A DNA stretch of 64,000 bases from Auanema rhodensis (taxonomy: Eukaryota; Nematoda; Chromadorea; Rhabditida; Rhabditidae): positions 20,599,638 through 20,663,637 of the forward strand of contig OZ059900.1 in the NCBI GenBank assembly GCA_964057225.1, read 5' to 3'. The translations under genes and the position numbers were made by a program. This document shows positions 41,877 through 55,500 of this stretch, in pieces (the first letter of the stretch is position 1; each line of letters opens with the position of its first letter). The notes under the pieces are model-generated. The model had not been told where the DNA came from. It saw only the letters and a list, made by a program, of their open reading frames with translations, and searched no databases.

Positions 41877-44254
41877 AGAAAATTAAGGAAATTAGCATAT
41901 TCTGAGGGCACGCCCCTTATGGCTAATATTGATTAAATCGATTTTTGTTCATATGAGTCGTCAAATGCAGCGAATTTCAGCTTGTTACATACTAAAATGA
42001 AGCATTTTACATGCTGAACACTAGAAAAATACAAAAACACAGTATTTCCCATGAGAAATATTTTATTATGCTGGAAAACCAGTTTTTGGAAATTTCGCTG
42101 TAAACAAGGTTTTGACTTACGATTTCATGTGTTCAAACTCATGCAATGTCAACGAAACCTAGCTCAAAATTGTTCGTACAACGTCTAGTTCCACTTTCAC
42201 GACAAAAAAACAGGGGTTAGAAAATTAAGGAAATTAGCATATTCTGAGGGCACGCCCCTTATGGCTAATATTGATTAAATCGATTTTTGTTCATATGAGT
42301 CGTCAAATGCAACGAATTTCAGCGTGTTACATACTAAAATGAAGCATTTTACATGCTGAACACTAGAAAAATACAAAAACACAGTATTTCCCACGAGAAA
42401 TATTTTATTATGCTGGAAAACCAGTTTTAGGAAATTTCGCTGTGAACAAGGTTTTGACTTACGATTTCATGTGTTCAAACTCATGCAATGTCAATGAAAC
42501 CTAGTTCAAAATTGTTCGTACAACGTCTAGTTCCACTTTCACGACAAAAAAACAGGGGTTAGAAAATTAAGGAAATTAGCATATTCTGAGGGCACGCCCC
42601 TTATGGCTAATATTGATTAAATCGATTTTTGTTCATATGAGTCGTCAAATGCAACGAATTTCAGCGTGTTACATACTAAAATGAAGCATTTTACATGCTG
42701 AACACTAGAAAAATACAAAAACACAGTATTTCCCACGAGAAATATTTTATTATGCTGGAAAACCAGTTTTTGGAAATTTCGCTGTAAACAAGGTTTTGAC
42801 TTACGATTTCATGTGTTCAAACTCATGCAATGTCAATGAAACCTAGCTCAAAATTGTTCGTACAACGTCTAGTTCCACTTTCACGACAAAAAAACAGGGG
42901 TTAGAAAATTAAGGAAATTAGCATATTCTGAGGGCACGCCCCTTATGGCTAATATTGATTAAATCGATTTTTGTTCATATGAGTCGTCAAATGCAACGAA
43001 TTTCAGCGTGTTACATACTAAAATGAAGCATTTTACATGCTGAACACTAGAAAAATACAAAAACACAGTATTTCCCATTAGAAATATTTTATTATGCTGG
43101 AAAACCAGTTTTAGGAAATTTCGCTGTAAACAAGGTTTTGACTTACGATTTCATGTGTTCAAACTCATGCAATGTCAATGAAACCTAGTTCAAAATTGTT
43201 CGTACAACGTCTAGTTCCACTTTCACGACAAAAAAACAGGGGTTAGAAAATTAAGGAAATTAGCATATTCTGAGGGCACGCCCCTTATGGCTAATATTGA
43301 TTAAATCGATTTTTGTTCATATGAGTCGTCAAATGCAACGAATTTCAGCGTGTTACATACTAAAATGAAGCATTTTACATGCTGAACACTAGAAAAATAC
43401 AAAAACACAGTATTTCCCACGAGAAATATTTTATTATGCTGGAAAACCAGTTTTAGGAAATTTCGCTGTGAACAAGGTTTTGACTTACGATTTCATGTGT
43501 TCAAACTCATGCAATGTCAATGAAACCTAGCTCAAAATTGTTCGTACAACGTCTAGTTCCACTTTCACGACAAAAAAACAGGGGTTAGAAAATTAAGGAA
43601 ATTAGCATATTCTGAGGGCACGCCCCTTATGGCTAATATTGATTAAATCGATTTTTGTTCATATGAGTCGTCAAATGCAACGAATTTCAGCGTGTTACAT
43701 ACTAAAATGAAGCATTTTACATGCTGAACACTAGAAAAATACAAAAACACAGTATTTCCCACGAGAAATATTTTATTATGCTGGAAAACCAGTTTTTGGA
43801 AATTTCGCTGTAAACAAGGTTTTGACTTACGATTTCATGTGTTCAAACTCATGCAATGTCAATGAAACCTAGCTCAAAATTGTTCGTACAACGTCTAGTT
43901 CCACTTTCACGACAAAAAAACAGGGGTTAGAAAATTAAGGAAATTAGCATATTCTGAGGGCACGCCCCTTATGGCTAATATTGATTAAATCGATTTTTGT
44001 TCATATGAGTCGTCAAATGCAACGAATTTCAGCGTGTTACATACTAAAATGAAGCATTTTACATGCTGAACACTAGAAAAATACAAAAACACAGTATTTC
44101 CCATGAGAAATATTTTATTATGCTGGAAAACCAGTTTTTGGAAATTTCGCTGTAAACAAGGTTTTGACTTACGATTTCATGTGTTCAAACTCATGCAATG
44201 TCAATGAAACCTAGTTCAAAATTGTTCGTACAACGTCTAGTTCCACTTTCACGA

Positions 44255-44286
44255 CAAAAAAACAGGGGTTAAAAAAAACAGGGGTT
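44255..44286 (-). repeat. 16 bp internal tandem duplication (second of two)
   Basis: Same duplication as at 41845, in the second seven-monomer copy. It is not seen in block C, although two substitutions about 110 bp away in the same monomer are mirrored there (49063 and 49075). Confidence 0.9.
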
Positions 44287-45459
44287 AGAAAATTAAGGAA
44301 ATTAGCATATTCTGAGGGCACGCCCCTTATGGCTAATATTGATTAAATCGATTTTTGTTCATATGAGTCGTCAAATGCAGCGAATTTCAGCTTGTTACAT
44401 ACTAAAATGAAGCATTTTACATGCTGAACACTAGAAAAATACAAAAACACAGTATTTCCCATGAGAAATATTTTATTATGCTGGAAAACCAGTTTTTGGA
44501 AATTTCGCTGTAAACAAGGTTTTGACTTACGATTTCATGTGTTCAAACTCATGCAATGTCAATGAAACCTAGCTCAAAATTGTTCGTACAACGTCTAGTT
44601 CCACTTTCACGACAAAAAAACAGGGGTTAGAAAATTAAGGAAATTAGCATATTCTGAGGGCACGCCCCTTAAGGCTAATATTGATTAAATCGATTTTTGT
44701 TCATATGAGTCGTCAAATGCAACGAATTTCAGCGTGTTACATACTAAAATGAAGCATTTTACATGCTGAACACTAGAAAAATACAAAAACACAGTATTTC
44801 CCATGAGAAATATTTTATTATGCTGGAAAACCAGTTTTTGGAAATTTCGCTGTAAACAAGGTTTTGACTTACGATTTCATGTGTTCAAACTCATGCAATG
44901 TCAATGAAACCTAGCTTAAAATTGTTCGTACAACGTCTAGTTCCACTTTCACGACAAAAAAACAGGGGTTAGAAAATTAAGGAAATTAGCATATTCTGAG
45001 GGCACGCCCCTTATGGCTAATATTGATTAAATCGACTTTTGTTCATATGAGTCGTCAAATGCAACGAATTTCAGCGTGTTACATACTAAAATGAAGCATT
45101 TTACATGCTGAACACTGAAAAAATACAAAAACACAGTATTTCCCATGAGAAATATTTTATTATGCTGGAAAACCAGTTTTTGGAAATTTCGCTGTAAACA
45201 AGGTTTTGACTTACGATTTCATGTGTTCAAACTCATGCAATGTCAACGAAACCTAGCTCAAAATTGTTCGTACAACGTCTAGTTCCACTTTCACGACAAA
45301 AAAACAGGGGTTAGAAAATTAAGGAAATTAGCATATTCTGAGGGCACGCCCCTTATGGCTAATATTGATTAAATCGATTTTTGTTCATATGAGTCGTCAA
45401 ATGCAACGAATTTCAGCGTGTTACATACTAAAATGAAGCATTTTACATGCTGAACACTA

Positions 45460-45485
45460 GAAAAATACAAAATTGACATTGCATG
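45460..45485. other. Inversion junction, blocks B and C
   Basis: Minus-orientation sequence GAACACTAGAAAAATACAAAA ends at 45472 and plus-orientation TTGACATTGCATGAG begins at 45473, with at most one shared base at the joint. The left arm stops about 110 bp along the monomer from where the right arm starts. Mirror pairing therefore begins only at 45589, leaving a 116 bp unpaired centre (45473-45588). Confidence 0.95.
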
Positions 45486-47524
45486 AGTTTGAACACATGA
45501 AATCGTAAGTCAAAACCTTGTTTACAGCGAAATTTCCAAAAACTGGTTTTCCAGCATAATAAAATATTTCTCGTGGGAAATACTGTGTTTTTGTATTTTT
45601 CTAGTGTTCAGCATGTAAAATGCTTCATTTTAGTATGTAACACGCTGAAATTCGTTGCATTTGACGACTCATATGAACAAAAATCGATTTAATCAATATT
45701 AGCCATAAGGGGCGTGCCCTCAGAATATGCTAATTTCCTTAATTTTCTAACCCCTGTTTTTTTGTCGTGAAAGTGGAACTAGACGTTGTACGAACAATTT
45801 TGAGCTAGGTTTCGTTGACATTGCATGAGTTTGAACACATGAAATCGTAAGTCAAAACCTTGTTTACAGCGAAATTTCCAAAAACTGGTTTTCCAGCATA
45901 ATAAAATATTTCTCATGGGAAATACTGTGTTTTTGTATTTTTTCAGTGTTCAGCATGTAAAATGCTTCATTTTCGTATGTAACACGCTGAAATTCGTTGC
46001 ATTTGACGACTCATATGAACAAAAGTCGATTTAATCAATATTAGCCATAAGGGGCGTGCCCTCAGAATATGCTAATTTCCTTAATTTTCTAACCCCTGTT
46101 TTTTTGTCGTGAAAGTGGAACTAGACGTTGTACGAACAATTTTAAGCTAGGTTTCATTGACATTGCATGAGTTTGAACACATGAAATCGTAAGTCAAAAC
46201 CTTGTTTACAGCGAAATTTCCAAAAACTGGTTTTCCAGCATAATAAAATATTTCTCATGGGAAATACTGTGTTTTTGTATTTTTCTAGTGTTCAGCATGT
46301 AAAATGCTTCATTTTAGTATGTAACACGCTGAAATTCGTTGCATTTGACGACTCATATGAACAAAAATCGATTTAATCAATATTAGCCTTAAGGGGCGTG
46401 CCCTCAGAATATGCTAATTTCCTTAATTTTCTAACCCCTGTTTTTTTGTCGTGAAAGTAGAACTAGACGTTGTACGAACAATTTTGAGCTAGGTTTCGTT
46501 GACATTGCATGAGTTTGAACACATGAAATCGTAAGTCAAAACCTTGTTTACAGCGAAATTTCCAAAAACTGGTTTTCCAGCATAATAAAATATTTCTCGT
46601 GGGAAATACTGTGTTTTTGTATTTTTCTAGTGTTCAGCATGTAAAATGCTTCATTTTAGTATGTAACACGCTGAAATTCGTTGCATTTGACGACTCATAT
46701 GAACAAAAATCGATTTAATCAATATTAGCCATAAGGGGCGTGCCCTCAGAATATGCTAATTTCCTTAATTTTCTAACCCCTGTTTTTTTGTCGTGAAAGT
46801 GGAACTAGACGTTGTACGAACAATTTTGAGCTAGGTTTCGTTGACATTGCATGAGTTTGAACACATGAAATCGTAAGTCAAAACCTTGTTTACAGCGAAA
46901 TTTCCAAAAACTGGTTTTCCAGCATAATAAAATATTTCTCATGGGAAATACTGTGTTTTTGTATTTTTTCAGTGTTCAGCATGTAAAATGCTTCATTTTC
47001 GTATGTAACACGCTGAAATTCGTTGCATTTGACGACTCATATGAACAAAAGTCGATTTAATCAATATTAGCCATAAGGGGCGTGCCCTCAGAATATGCTA
47101 ATTTCCTTAATTTTCTAACCCCTGTTTTTTTGTCGTGAAAGTGGAACTAGACGTTGTACGAACAATTTTAAGCTAGGTTTCATTGACATTGCATGAGTTT
47201 GAACACATGAAATCGTAAGTCAAAACCTTGTTTACAGCGAAATTTCCAAAAACTGGTTTTCCAGCATAATAAAATATTTCTCATGGGAAATACTGTGTTT
47301 TTGTATTTTTCTAGTGTTCAGCATGTAAAATGCTTCATTTTAGTATGTAACACGCTGAAATTCGTTGCATTTGACGACTCATATGAACAAAAATCGATTT
47401 AATCAATATTAGCCTTAAGGGGCGTGCCCTCAGAATATGCTAATTTCCTTAATTTTCTAACCCCTGTTTTTTTGTCGTGAAAGTAGAACTAGACGTTGTA
47501 CGAACAATTTTGAGCTAGGTTTCG
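45473..47524 (+). repeat. Trimeric higher-order repeat, 1026 bp, two units beside the inversion
   Basis: Nine single-base variants recur at exactly 1026 bp: 45573/46599, 45814/46840, 45944/46970, 45974/47000, 46025/47051, 46144/47170, 46389/47415, 46459/47485 and 46498/47524. The next expected match (46599 with 47625) fails, which sets the right limit. Two of the variants (45974 and 46459) have no mirror partner in block B, so they are best explained as arising after the inversion and before this duplication. Confidence 0.92.
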
Positions 47525-50500
47525 TTGACATTGCATGAGTTTGAACACATGAAATCGTAAGTCAAAACCTTGTTTACAGCGAAATTTCCAAAAACTGGTT
47601 TTCCAGCATAATAAAATATTTCTCATGGGAAATACTGTGTTTTTGTATTTTTCCAGTGTTCAGCATGTAAAATGCTTCATTTTAGTATGTAACACGCTGA
47701 AATTCGTTGCATTTGACGACTCATATGAACAAAAATCGATTTAATCAATATTAGCCATAAGGGGCGTGCCCTCAGAATATGCTAATTTCCTTAATTTTCT
47801 AACCCCTGTTTTTTTGTCGTGAAAGTGGAACTAGACGTTGTACGAACAATTTTGAGCTAGGTTTCGTTGACATTGCATGAGTTTGAACACATGAAATCGT
47901 AAGTCAAAACCTTGTTTACAGCGAAATTTCCAAAAACTGGTTTTCCAGCATAATAAAATATTTCTCATGGGAAATACTGTGTTTTTGTATTTTTCCAGTG
48001 TTCAGCATGTAAAATGCTTCATTTTAGTATGTAACACGCTGAAATTCGTTGCATTTGACGACTCATATGAACAAAAATCGATTTAATCAATATTAGCCAT
48101 AAGGGGCGTGCCCTCAGAATATGCTAATTTCCTTAATTTTCTAACCCCTGTTTTTTTGTCGTGAAAGTGGAACTAGACGTTGTACGAACAATTTTGAGCT
48201 AGGTTTCATTGACATTGCATGAGTTTGAACACATGAAATCGTAAGTCAAAACCTTGTTTACAGCGAAATTTCCAAAAACTGGTTTTCCAGCATAATAAAA
48301 TATTTCTCATGGGAAATACTGTGTTTTTGTATTTTTCTAGTGTTCAGCATGTAAAATGCTTCATTTTAGTATGTAACACGCTGAAATTCGTTGCATTTGA
48401 CGACTCATATGAACAAAAATCGATTTAATCAATATTAGCCATAAGGGGCGTGCCCTCAGAATATGCTAATTTCCCTAATTTTCTAACCCCTGTTTTTTTG
48501 TCGTGAAAGTGGAACTAGACGTTGTACGAACAATTTTGAGCTAGGTTTCATTGACATTGCATGAGTTTGAACACATGAAATCGTAAGTCAAAACCTTGTT
48601 TACAGCGAAATTTCCAAAAACTGGTTTTCCAGCATAATAAAATATTTCTCATGGGAAATACTGTGTTTTTGTATTTTTCTAGTGTTCAACATGTAAAATG
48701 CTTCATTTTAGTATGTAACACGCTAAAATTCGTTGCATTTGACGACTCATATGAACAAAAATCGATTTAATCAATATTAGCCATAAGGGGCGTGCCCTCA
48801 GAATATGCTAATTTCCCTAATTTTCTAACCCCTGTTTTTTTGTCGTGAAAGTGGAACTAGACGTTGTACGAACAATTTTGAGCTAGGTTTCGTTGACATT
48901 GCATGAGTTTGAACACATGAAATCGTAAGTCAAAACCTTGTTTACAGCGAAATTTCCAAAAACTGGTTTTCCAGCATAATAAAATATTTCTCATGGGAAA
49001 TACTGTGTTTTTGTATTTTTCTAGTGTTCAGCATGTAAAATGTTTCATTTTAGTATGTAACAAGCTGAAATTCGCTGCATTTGACGACTCATATGAACAA
49101 AAATCGATTTAATCAATATTAGCCATAAGGGGCGTGCCCTCAGAATATGCTAATTTCCTTAATTTTCTAACCCCTGTTTTTTTGTCGTGAAAGTGGAACT
49201 AGACGTTGTACGAACAATTTTGAGCTAGGTTTCATTGACATTGCATGAGTTTGAACACATGAAATCGTAAGTCAAAACCTTGTTTACAGCGAAATTTCCA
49301 AAAACTGGTTTTCCAGCATAATAAAATATTTCTCATGGGAAATACTGTGTTTTTGTATTTTTCTAGTGTTCAGCATGTAAAATGCTTCATTTTAGTATGT
49401 AACACGCTAAAATTCGTTGCATTTGACGACTCATATGAACAAAAATCGATTTAATCAATATTAGCCATAAGGGGCGTGCCCTCAGAATATGCTAATTTCC
49501 CTAATTTTCTAACCCCTGTTTTTTTGTCGTGAAAGTGGAACTAGACGTTGTACGAACAATTTTGAGCTAGGTTTCATTGACATTGCATGAGTTTGAACAC
49601 ATGAAATCGTAAGTCAAAACCTTGTTTAAAGCGAAATTTCCAAAAACTGGTTTTCCAGCATAATAAAATATTTCTCATGGGAAATACTGTGTTTTTGTAT
49701 TTTTCTAGTGTTCAGCATGTAAAATGCTTCATTTTAGTATGTAACACGCTGAAATTCGTTGCATTTGACGACTCATATGAACAAAAATCGATTTAATCAA
49801 TATTAGCCATAAGGGGCGTGCCCTCAGAATATGCTAATTTCCTTAATTTTCTAACCCCTGTTTTTTTGTCGTGAAAGTGGAACTACACGTTGTACGAACA
49901 ATTTTGAGCTAGGTTTTATTGACATTGCATGAGTTTGAACACATGAAATCGTAAGTCAAAACCTTGTTTACAGCGAAATTTCCAAAAACTGGTTTTCCAG
50001 CATAATAAAATATTTCTCGTGGGAAATACTGTGTTTTTGTATTTTTCTAGTGTTCAGCATGTAAAATGTTTCATTTTAGTATGTAACACGCTGAAATTCT
50101 TTGCATTTGACGACTCATATGAACAAAAATCGATTTAATCAATATTAGCCATAAGGGGCGTGCCCTCAGAATATGCTAATTTCCTTAATTTTCTAACCCC
50201 TGTTTTTTTGTCGTGAAAGTGGAACTAGACGTTGTACGAACAATTTTGAGCTAGGTTTCATTGACATTGCATGAGTTTGAACACATGAAATCGTAAGTCA
50301 AAACCTTGTTTACAGCGAAATTTCCAAAAACTGGTTTTCCAGCATAATAAAATATTTCTCATGGGAAATACTGTGTTTTTGTATTTTTCTAGTGTTCAGC
50401 ATGTAAAATGCTTCATTTTAGTATGTAACACGCTGAAATTCGTTGCATTTGACGACTCATATGAACAAAAATCGATTTAATCAATATTAGCCATAAGAGG

Positions 50501-51319
50501 CGTGCCCTCAGAATATGCTAATTTCCTTAATTTTCTAACCCCTGTTTTTTTGTCGTGAAAGTCGAACTAGACGTTGTACGAACAATTTTGAGCTAGGTTT
50601 CATTGACATTGCATGAGTTTGAACACATGAAATCGTAAGTCAAAACCTTGTTTACAGCGAAATTTCCAAAAACTGGTTTTCCAGCATAATAAAATATTTC
50701 TCGTGGGAAATACTGTGTTTTTGTATTTTTCTAGTGTTCAGCATGTAAAATGCTTCATTTTAGTATGTAACACGCTGAAATTCGTTGCATTTGACGACTC
50801 ATATGAACAAAAATCGATTTAATCAATATTAGCCATAAGGGGCGTGCCCTCAGAATATGCTAATTTCCTTAATTTTCTAACCCCTGTTTTTTTGTCGTGA
50901 AAGTGGAACTAGACGTTGTACGAACAATTTTGAGCTAGGTTTCATTGACATTGCATGAGTTTGAACACATGAAATCGTAAGTCAAAACCTTGTTTACAGC
51001 GAAATTTCCAAAAACTGGTTTTCCAGCATAATAAAATATTTCTCATGGGAAATACTGTGTTTTTGTATTTTTCTAGTGTTCAGCATGTAAAATGCTTCAT
51101 TTTAGTATGTAACACGCTGAAATTCGTTGCATTTGACGACTCATATGAACAAAAATCGATTTAATCAATATTAGCCATAAGGGGCGTGCCCTCAGAATAT
51201 GCTAATTTCCTTAATTTTCTAACCCCTGTTTTTTTGTCGTGAAAGTGGAACTAGACGTTGTACGAACAATTTTGAGCTAGGTTTCATTGACATTGCATGA
51301 GTTTGAACACATGAAATCG

Positions 51320-54300
51320 TAAGTCAAGACCTTGTTTACAGCGAAATTTCCAAAAACTGGTTTTCCAGCATAATAAAATATTTCTCATGGGAAATACTGT
51401 GTTTTTGTATTTTTCTAGTGTTCAGCATGTAAAATGCTTCATTTTAGTATGTAACACGCTGAAATTCGTTGCATTTGACGACTCATATGAACAAAAATCG
51501 ATTTAATCAATATTAGCCATAAGGGGCGTGCCCTCAGAATATGCTAATTTCCTTAATTTTCTAACCCCTGTTTTTTTGTCGTGAAAGTGGAACTAGACGT
51601 TGTACGAACAATTTTGAGCTAGGTTTCATTGACATTGCATGAGTTTGAACACATGAAATCGTAAGTCAAAACCTTGTTTACAGCGAAATTTCCAAAAACT
51701 GGTTTTCCAGCATAATAAAATATTTCTCATGGGAAATACTGTGTTTTTGTATTTTTCTAGTGTTCAGCATGTAAAATGCTTCATTTTAGTATGTAACACG
51801 CTGAAATTCGTTGCATTTGACGACTCATATGAACAAAAATCGATTTAATCAATATTAGCCATAAGGGGCGTGCCCTCAGAATATGCTAATTTCCTTAATT
51901 TTCTAACCCCTGTTTTTTTGTCGTGAAAGTGGAACTAGACGTTGTACGAACAATTTTGAGCTAGGTTTCATTGACATTGCATGAGTTTGAACACATGAAA
52001 TCGTAAGTCAAAACCTTGTTTACAGCGAAATTTCCAAAAACTGGTTTTCCAGCATAATAAAATATTTCTCATGGGAAATACTGTGTTTTTGTATTTTTCT
52101 AGTGTTCAGCATGTAAAATGCTTCATTTTAGTATGTAACACGCTGAAATTCGTTACATTTGACGACTCATATGAACAAAAATCGATTTAATCAATATTAG
52201 CCATAAGGGGCGTGCCCTCAGAATATGCTAATTTCCTTAATTTTCTAACCCCTGTTTTTTTGTTGTGAAAGTGGAACTAGACGTTGTACGAACAATTTTG
52301 AACTAGGTTTCATTGACATTGCATGAGTTTGAACACATGAAATCGTAAGTCAAAACCTTGTTTACAGCGAAATTTCCAAAAACTGGTTTTCCAGCATAAT
52401 AAAATATTTCTCGTGGGAAATACTGTGTTTTTGTATTTTTCTAGTGTTCAGCATGTAAAATGGTTCATTTTAGTATGTAACACGCTGAAATTCGTTGCAT
52501 TTGACGACTCATATGAACAAAAATCGATTTAATCAATATTAGCCATAAGAGGCGTGCCCTCAGAATATGCTTATTTCCTTAATTTTCTAACCCCTGTTTT
52601 TTTGTCGTGAAAGTCGAACTAGACGTTGTACGAACAATTTTGAGCTAGGTTTCATTGACATTGCATGAGTTTGAACACATGAAATCGTAAGTCAAAACCT
52701 TGTTTACAGCGAAATTTCCAAAAACTGGTTTTCCAGCATAATAAAATATTTCTCATGGGAAATACTGTGTTTTTATATTTTTCTAGTGTTCAGCATGTAA
52801 AATGCTTCATTTTAGTATGTAACACGCTGAAATTCGTTGCATTTGACGACTCATATGAACAAAAATCGATTTAATCAATATTAGCCATAAGGGGCGTGCC
52901 CTCAGAATATGCTAATTTCCTTAATTTTCTAACCCCTGTTTTTTTGTCGTGAAAGTGGAACTAGACGTTGTACGAACAATTTTGAGCTAGGTTTCATTGA
53001 CATTGCATGAGTTTGAACACATGAAATCGTAAGTCAAAACCTTGTTTACAGCGAAATTTCCAAAAACTGGTTTTCCAGCATAATAAAATATTTCTCATGG
53101 GAAATACTGTGTTTTTGTATTTTTCTAGTGTTCAGCATGTAAAATGGTTCATTTTAGTATGTAACACGCTGAAATTCGTTGCATTTGACGACTCATATGA
53201 ACAAAAATCGATTTAATCAATATTAGCCATAAGGGGCGTGCCCTCAGAATATGCTAATTTCCTTAATTTTCTAACCCCTGTTTTTTTGTTGTGAAAGTGG
53301 AACTAGACGTTGTACGAACAATTTTGAACTAGGTTTCATTGACATTGCATGAGTTTGAACACATGAAATCGTAAGTCAAAACCTTGTTTACAGCGAAATT
53401 TCCAAAAACTGGTTTTCCAGCATAATAAAATATTTCTCGTGGGAAATACTGTGTTTTTGTATTTTTCTAGTGTTCAGCATGTAAAATGGTTCATTTTAGT
53501 ATGTAACACGCTGAAATTCGTTGCATTTGACGACTCATATGAACAAAAATCGATTTAATCAATATTAGCCATAAGAGGCGTGCCCTCAGAATATGCTTAT
53601 TTCCTTAATTTTCTAACCCCTGTTTTTTTGTCGTGAAAGTCGAACTAGACGTTGTACGAACAATTTTGAGCTAGGTTTCATTGACATTGCATGAGTTTGA
53701 ACACATGAAATCGTAAGTCAAAACCTTGTTTACAGCGAAATTTCCAAAAACTGGTTTTCCAGCATAATAAAATATTTCTCGTGGGAAATACTGTGTTTTT
53801 GTATTTTTCTAGTGTTCAGCATGTAAAATGCTTCATTTTAGTATGTAACACGCTGAAATTCGTTGCATTTGACGACTCATATGAACAAAAATCGATTTAA
53901 TCAATATTAGCCATAAGGGGCGTGCCCTCAGAATATGCTAATTTCCTTAATTTTCTAACCCCTGTTTTTTTGTCGTGAAAGTGGAACTAGACGTTGTACG
54001 AACAATTTTGAGCTAGGTTTCATTGACATTGCATGAGTTTGAACACATGAAATCGTAAGTCAAAACCTTGTTTACAGCGAAATTTCCAAAAACTGGTTTT
54101 CCAGCATAATAAAATATTTCTCATGGGAAATACTGTGTTTTTGTATTTTTCTAGTGTTGAGCATGTAAAATGCTTCATTTTAGTATGTAACACGCTGAAA
54201 TTCGTTGCATTTGACGACTCATATGAACAAAAATCGATTTAATCAATATTAGCCATAAGGGGCGTGCCCTCAGAATATGCTAATTTCCTTAATTTTCTAA

Positions 54301-55500
54301 CCCCTGTTTTTTTGTCGTGAAAGTGGAACTAGACGTTGTACGAACAATTTTGAGCTAGGTTTCATTGACATTGCATGAGTTTGAACACATGAAATCGTAA
54401 GTCAAAACCTTGTTTACAGCGAAATTTCCAAAAACTGGTTTTCCAGCATAATAAAATATTTCTCATGGGAAATACTGTGTTTTTATATTTTTCTAGTGTT
54501 CAGCATGTAAAATGCTTCATTTTAGTATGTAACACGCTGAAATTCGTTGCATTTGACGACTCATATGAACAAAAATCGATTTAATCAATATTAGCCATAA
54601 GGGGCGTGCCCTCAGAATATGCTAATTTCCTTAATTTTCTAACCCCTGTTTTTTTGTCGTGAAAGTGGAACTAGACGTTGTACGAACAATTTTGAGCTAG
54701 GTTTCATTGACATTGCATGAGTTTGAACACATGAAATCGTAAGTCAAAACCTTGTTTACAGCGAAATTTCCAAAAACTGGTTTTCCAGCATAATAAAATA
54801 TTTCTCATGGGAAATACTGTGTTTTTGTATTTTTCTAGTGTTCAGCATGTAAAATGCTTCATTTTAGTATGTAACACGCTGAAATTCGTTGCATTTGACG
54901 ACTCATATGAACAAAAATCGATTTAATCAATATTAGCCATAAGGGGCGTGCCCTCAGAATATGCTAATTTCCTTAATTTTCTAACCCCTGTTTTTTTGTC
55001 GTGAAAGTGGAACTAGACGTTGTACGAATAATTTTGAGCTAGGTTTCATTGACATTGCATGAGTTTGAACACATGAAATCGTAAGTCAAAACCTTGTTTA
55101 CAGCGAAATTTCCAAAAACTGGTTTTCCAGCATAATAAAATATTTCTCATGGGAAATACTGTGTTTTTGTATTTTTCTAGTGTTCAGCATGTAAAATGCT
55201 TCATTTTAGTATGTAACACGCTGAAATTCGTTGCATTTGACGACTCATATGAACAAAAATCGATTTAATCAATATTAGCCATAAGGGGCGTGCCCTCAGA
55301 ATATGCTAATTTCCTTAATTTTCTAACCCCTGTTTTTTTGTCGTGAAAGTGGAACTAGACGTTGTACGAACAATTTTGAGCTAGGTTTCATTGACATTGC
55401 ATGAGTTTGAACACATGAAATCGTAAGTCAAAACCTTGTTTACAGCGAAATTTCCAAAAACTGGTTTTCCAGCATAATAAAATATTTCTCATGGGAAATA
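51320..55500 (+). repeat. Long segmental duplication in block C, first copy
   Basis: Markers pair with those at 56.4-60 kb. AAGTCAAGAC (51321), CGTTACATTT (52151), TGTTGTG (52264) and the TTTTATATTT copy near 52774 match at 5130 bp (fifteen monomers). GTTGAGCATG (54156) and TGTACGAATA (55021) match at 4446 bp (thirteen monomers). The two-monomer difference lies between about 52.8 and 54.0 kb. There this copy contains a local 1026 bp trimer repeat (TGTTGTG at 52264 and 53290) that the other copy lacks. Confidence 0.88.

Larger units (their letters stand above)
41115..44560 (-). repeat. Seven-monomer higher-order copy, 2410 bp offset
   Basis: About 41.12-42.15 kb is copied at about 43.53-44.56 kb. 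Paired markers at 2410 bp are ACGAGAAATA (41351/43761), CTAGTTCAAA (41801/44211), a 16 bp duplication (41861/44271) and TCAAATGCAG with CAGCTTG (41961/44371). The offset is seven monomers plus the 16 bp. The copies end to the right where AACGAAACC at 42151 is not matched at 44561. Confidence 0.86.
4741..45472 (-). repeat. Satellite block B, inverted orientation, about 119 monomers
   Basis: This is the same 342 bp monomer read as its reverse complement for 40.7 kb. It holds most of the array's diversity: GGTTTGAC versus GGTTTTGAC, GAACATTAG versus GAACACTAG, GTAGTCAAATG versus GTCGTCAAATG, TTCCTACAACG, GCGGAACAC, TTTTGGACATTTCG and ATTTAAACG. Near 40.8 kb these variants stop and the rest is a more uniform subfamily matching block C. 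Several nested higher-order repeats inside the block are listed separately. No gene is present. Confidence 0.97.
40800..45472 (-). repeat. Start of the uniform subfamily Y within block B
   Basis: From about 40.8 kb the variants typical of the left part (GGTTTGAC, GAACATTAG, TTTAAACG, GTAGTCAAATG, TTTTGGACATTTCG) disappear. The last TTTTGGACATTTCG is near 40697 and the last TTCCTACAACG near 40790. The remainder uses TTCGTACAACG, GGTTTTGAC and CCCATGAG or CCCACGAG throughout, the reverse complement of block C usage. This is a subfamily boundary without a change of orientation. Confidence 0.83.

Noticed and set aside
4741-45472. A giant mobile element with inverted ends, since block B is flanked by opposite-orientation DNA
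   Set aside because: Block B is made of the same monomer as its flanks, has no coding capacity, target-site duplication or distinct terminal repeats, and its two junctions lie at different monomer phases.
45460-45485. The 45472 junction as a purely technical fold-back read artefact
   Set aside because: Not fully excludable, but the arms differ by mutations found on one side only (45974, 46459), by a trimer expansion, and by a seven-monomer length change. A simple chimeric read would not produce these.
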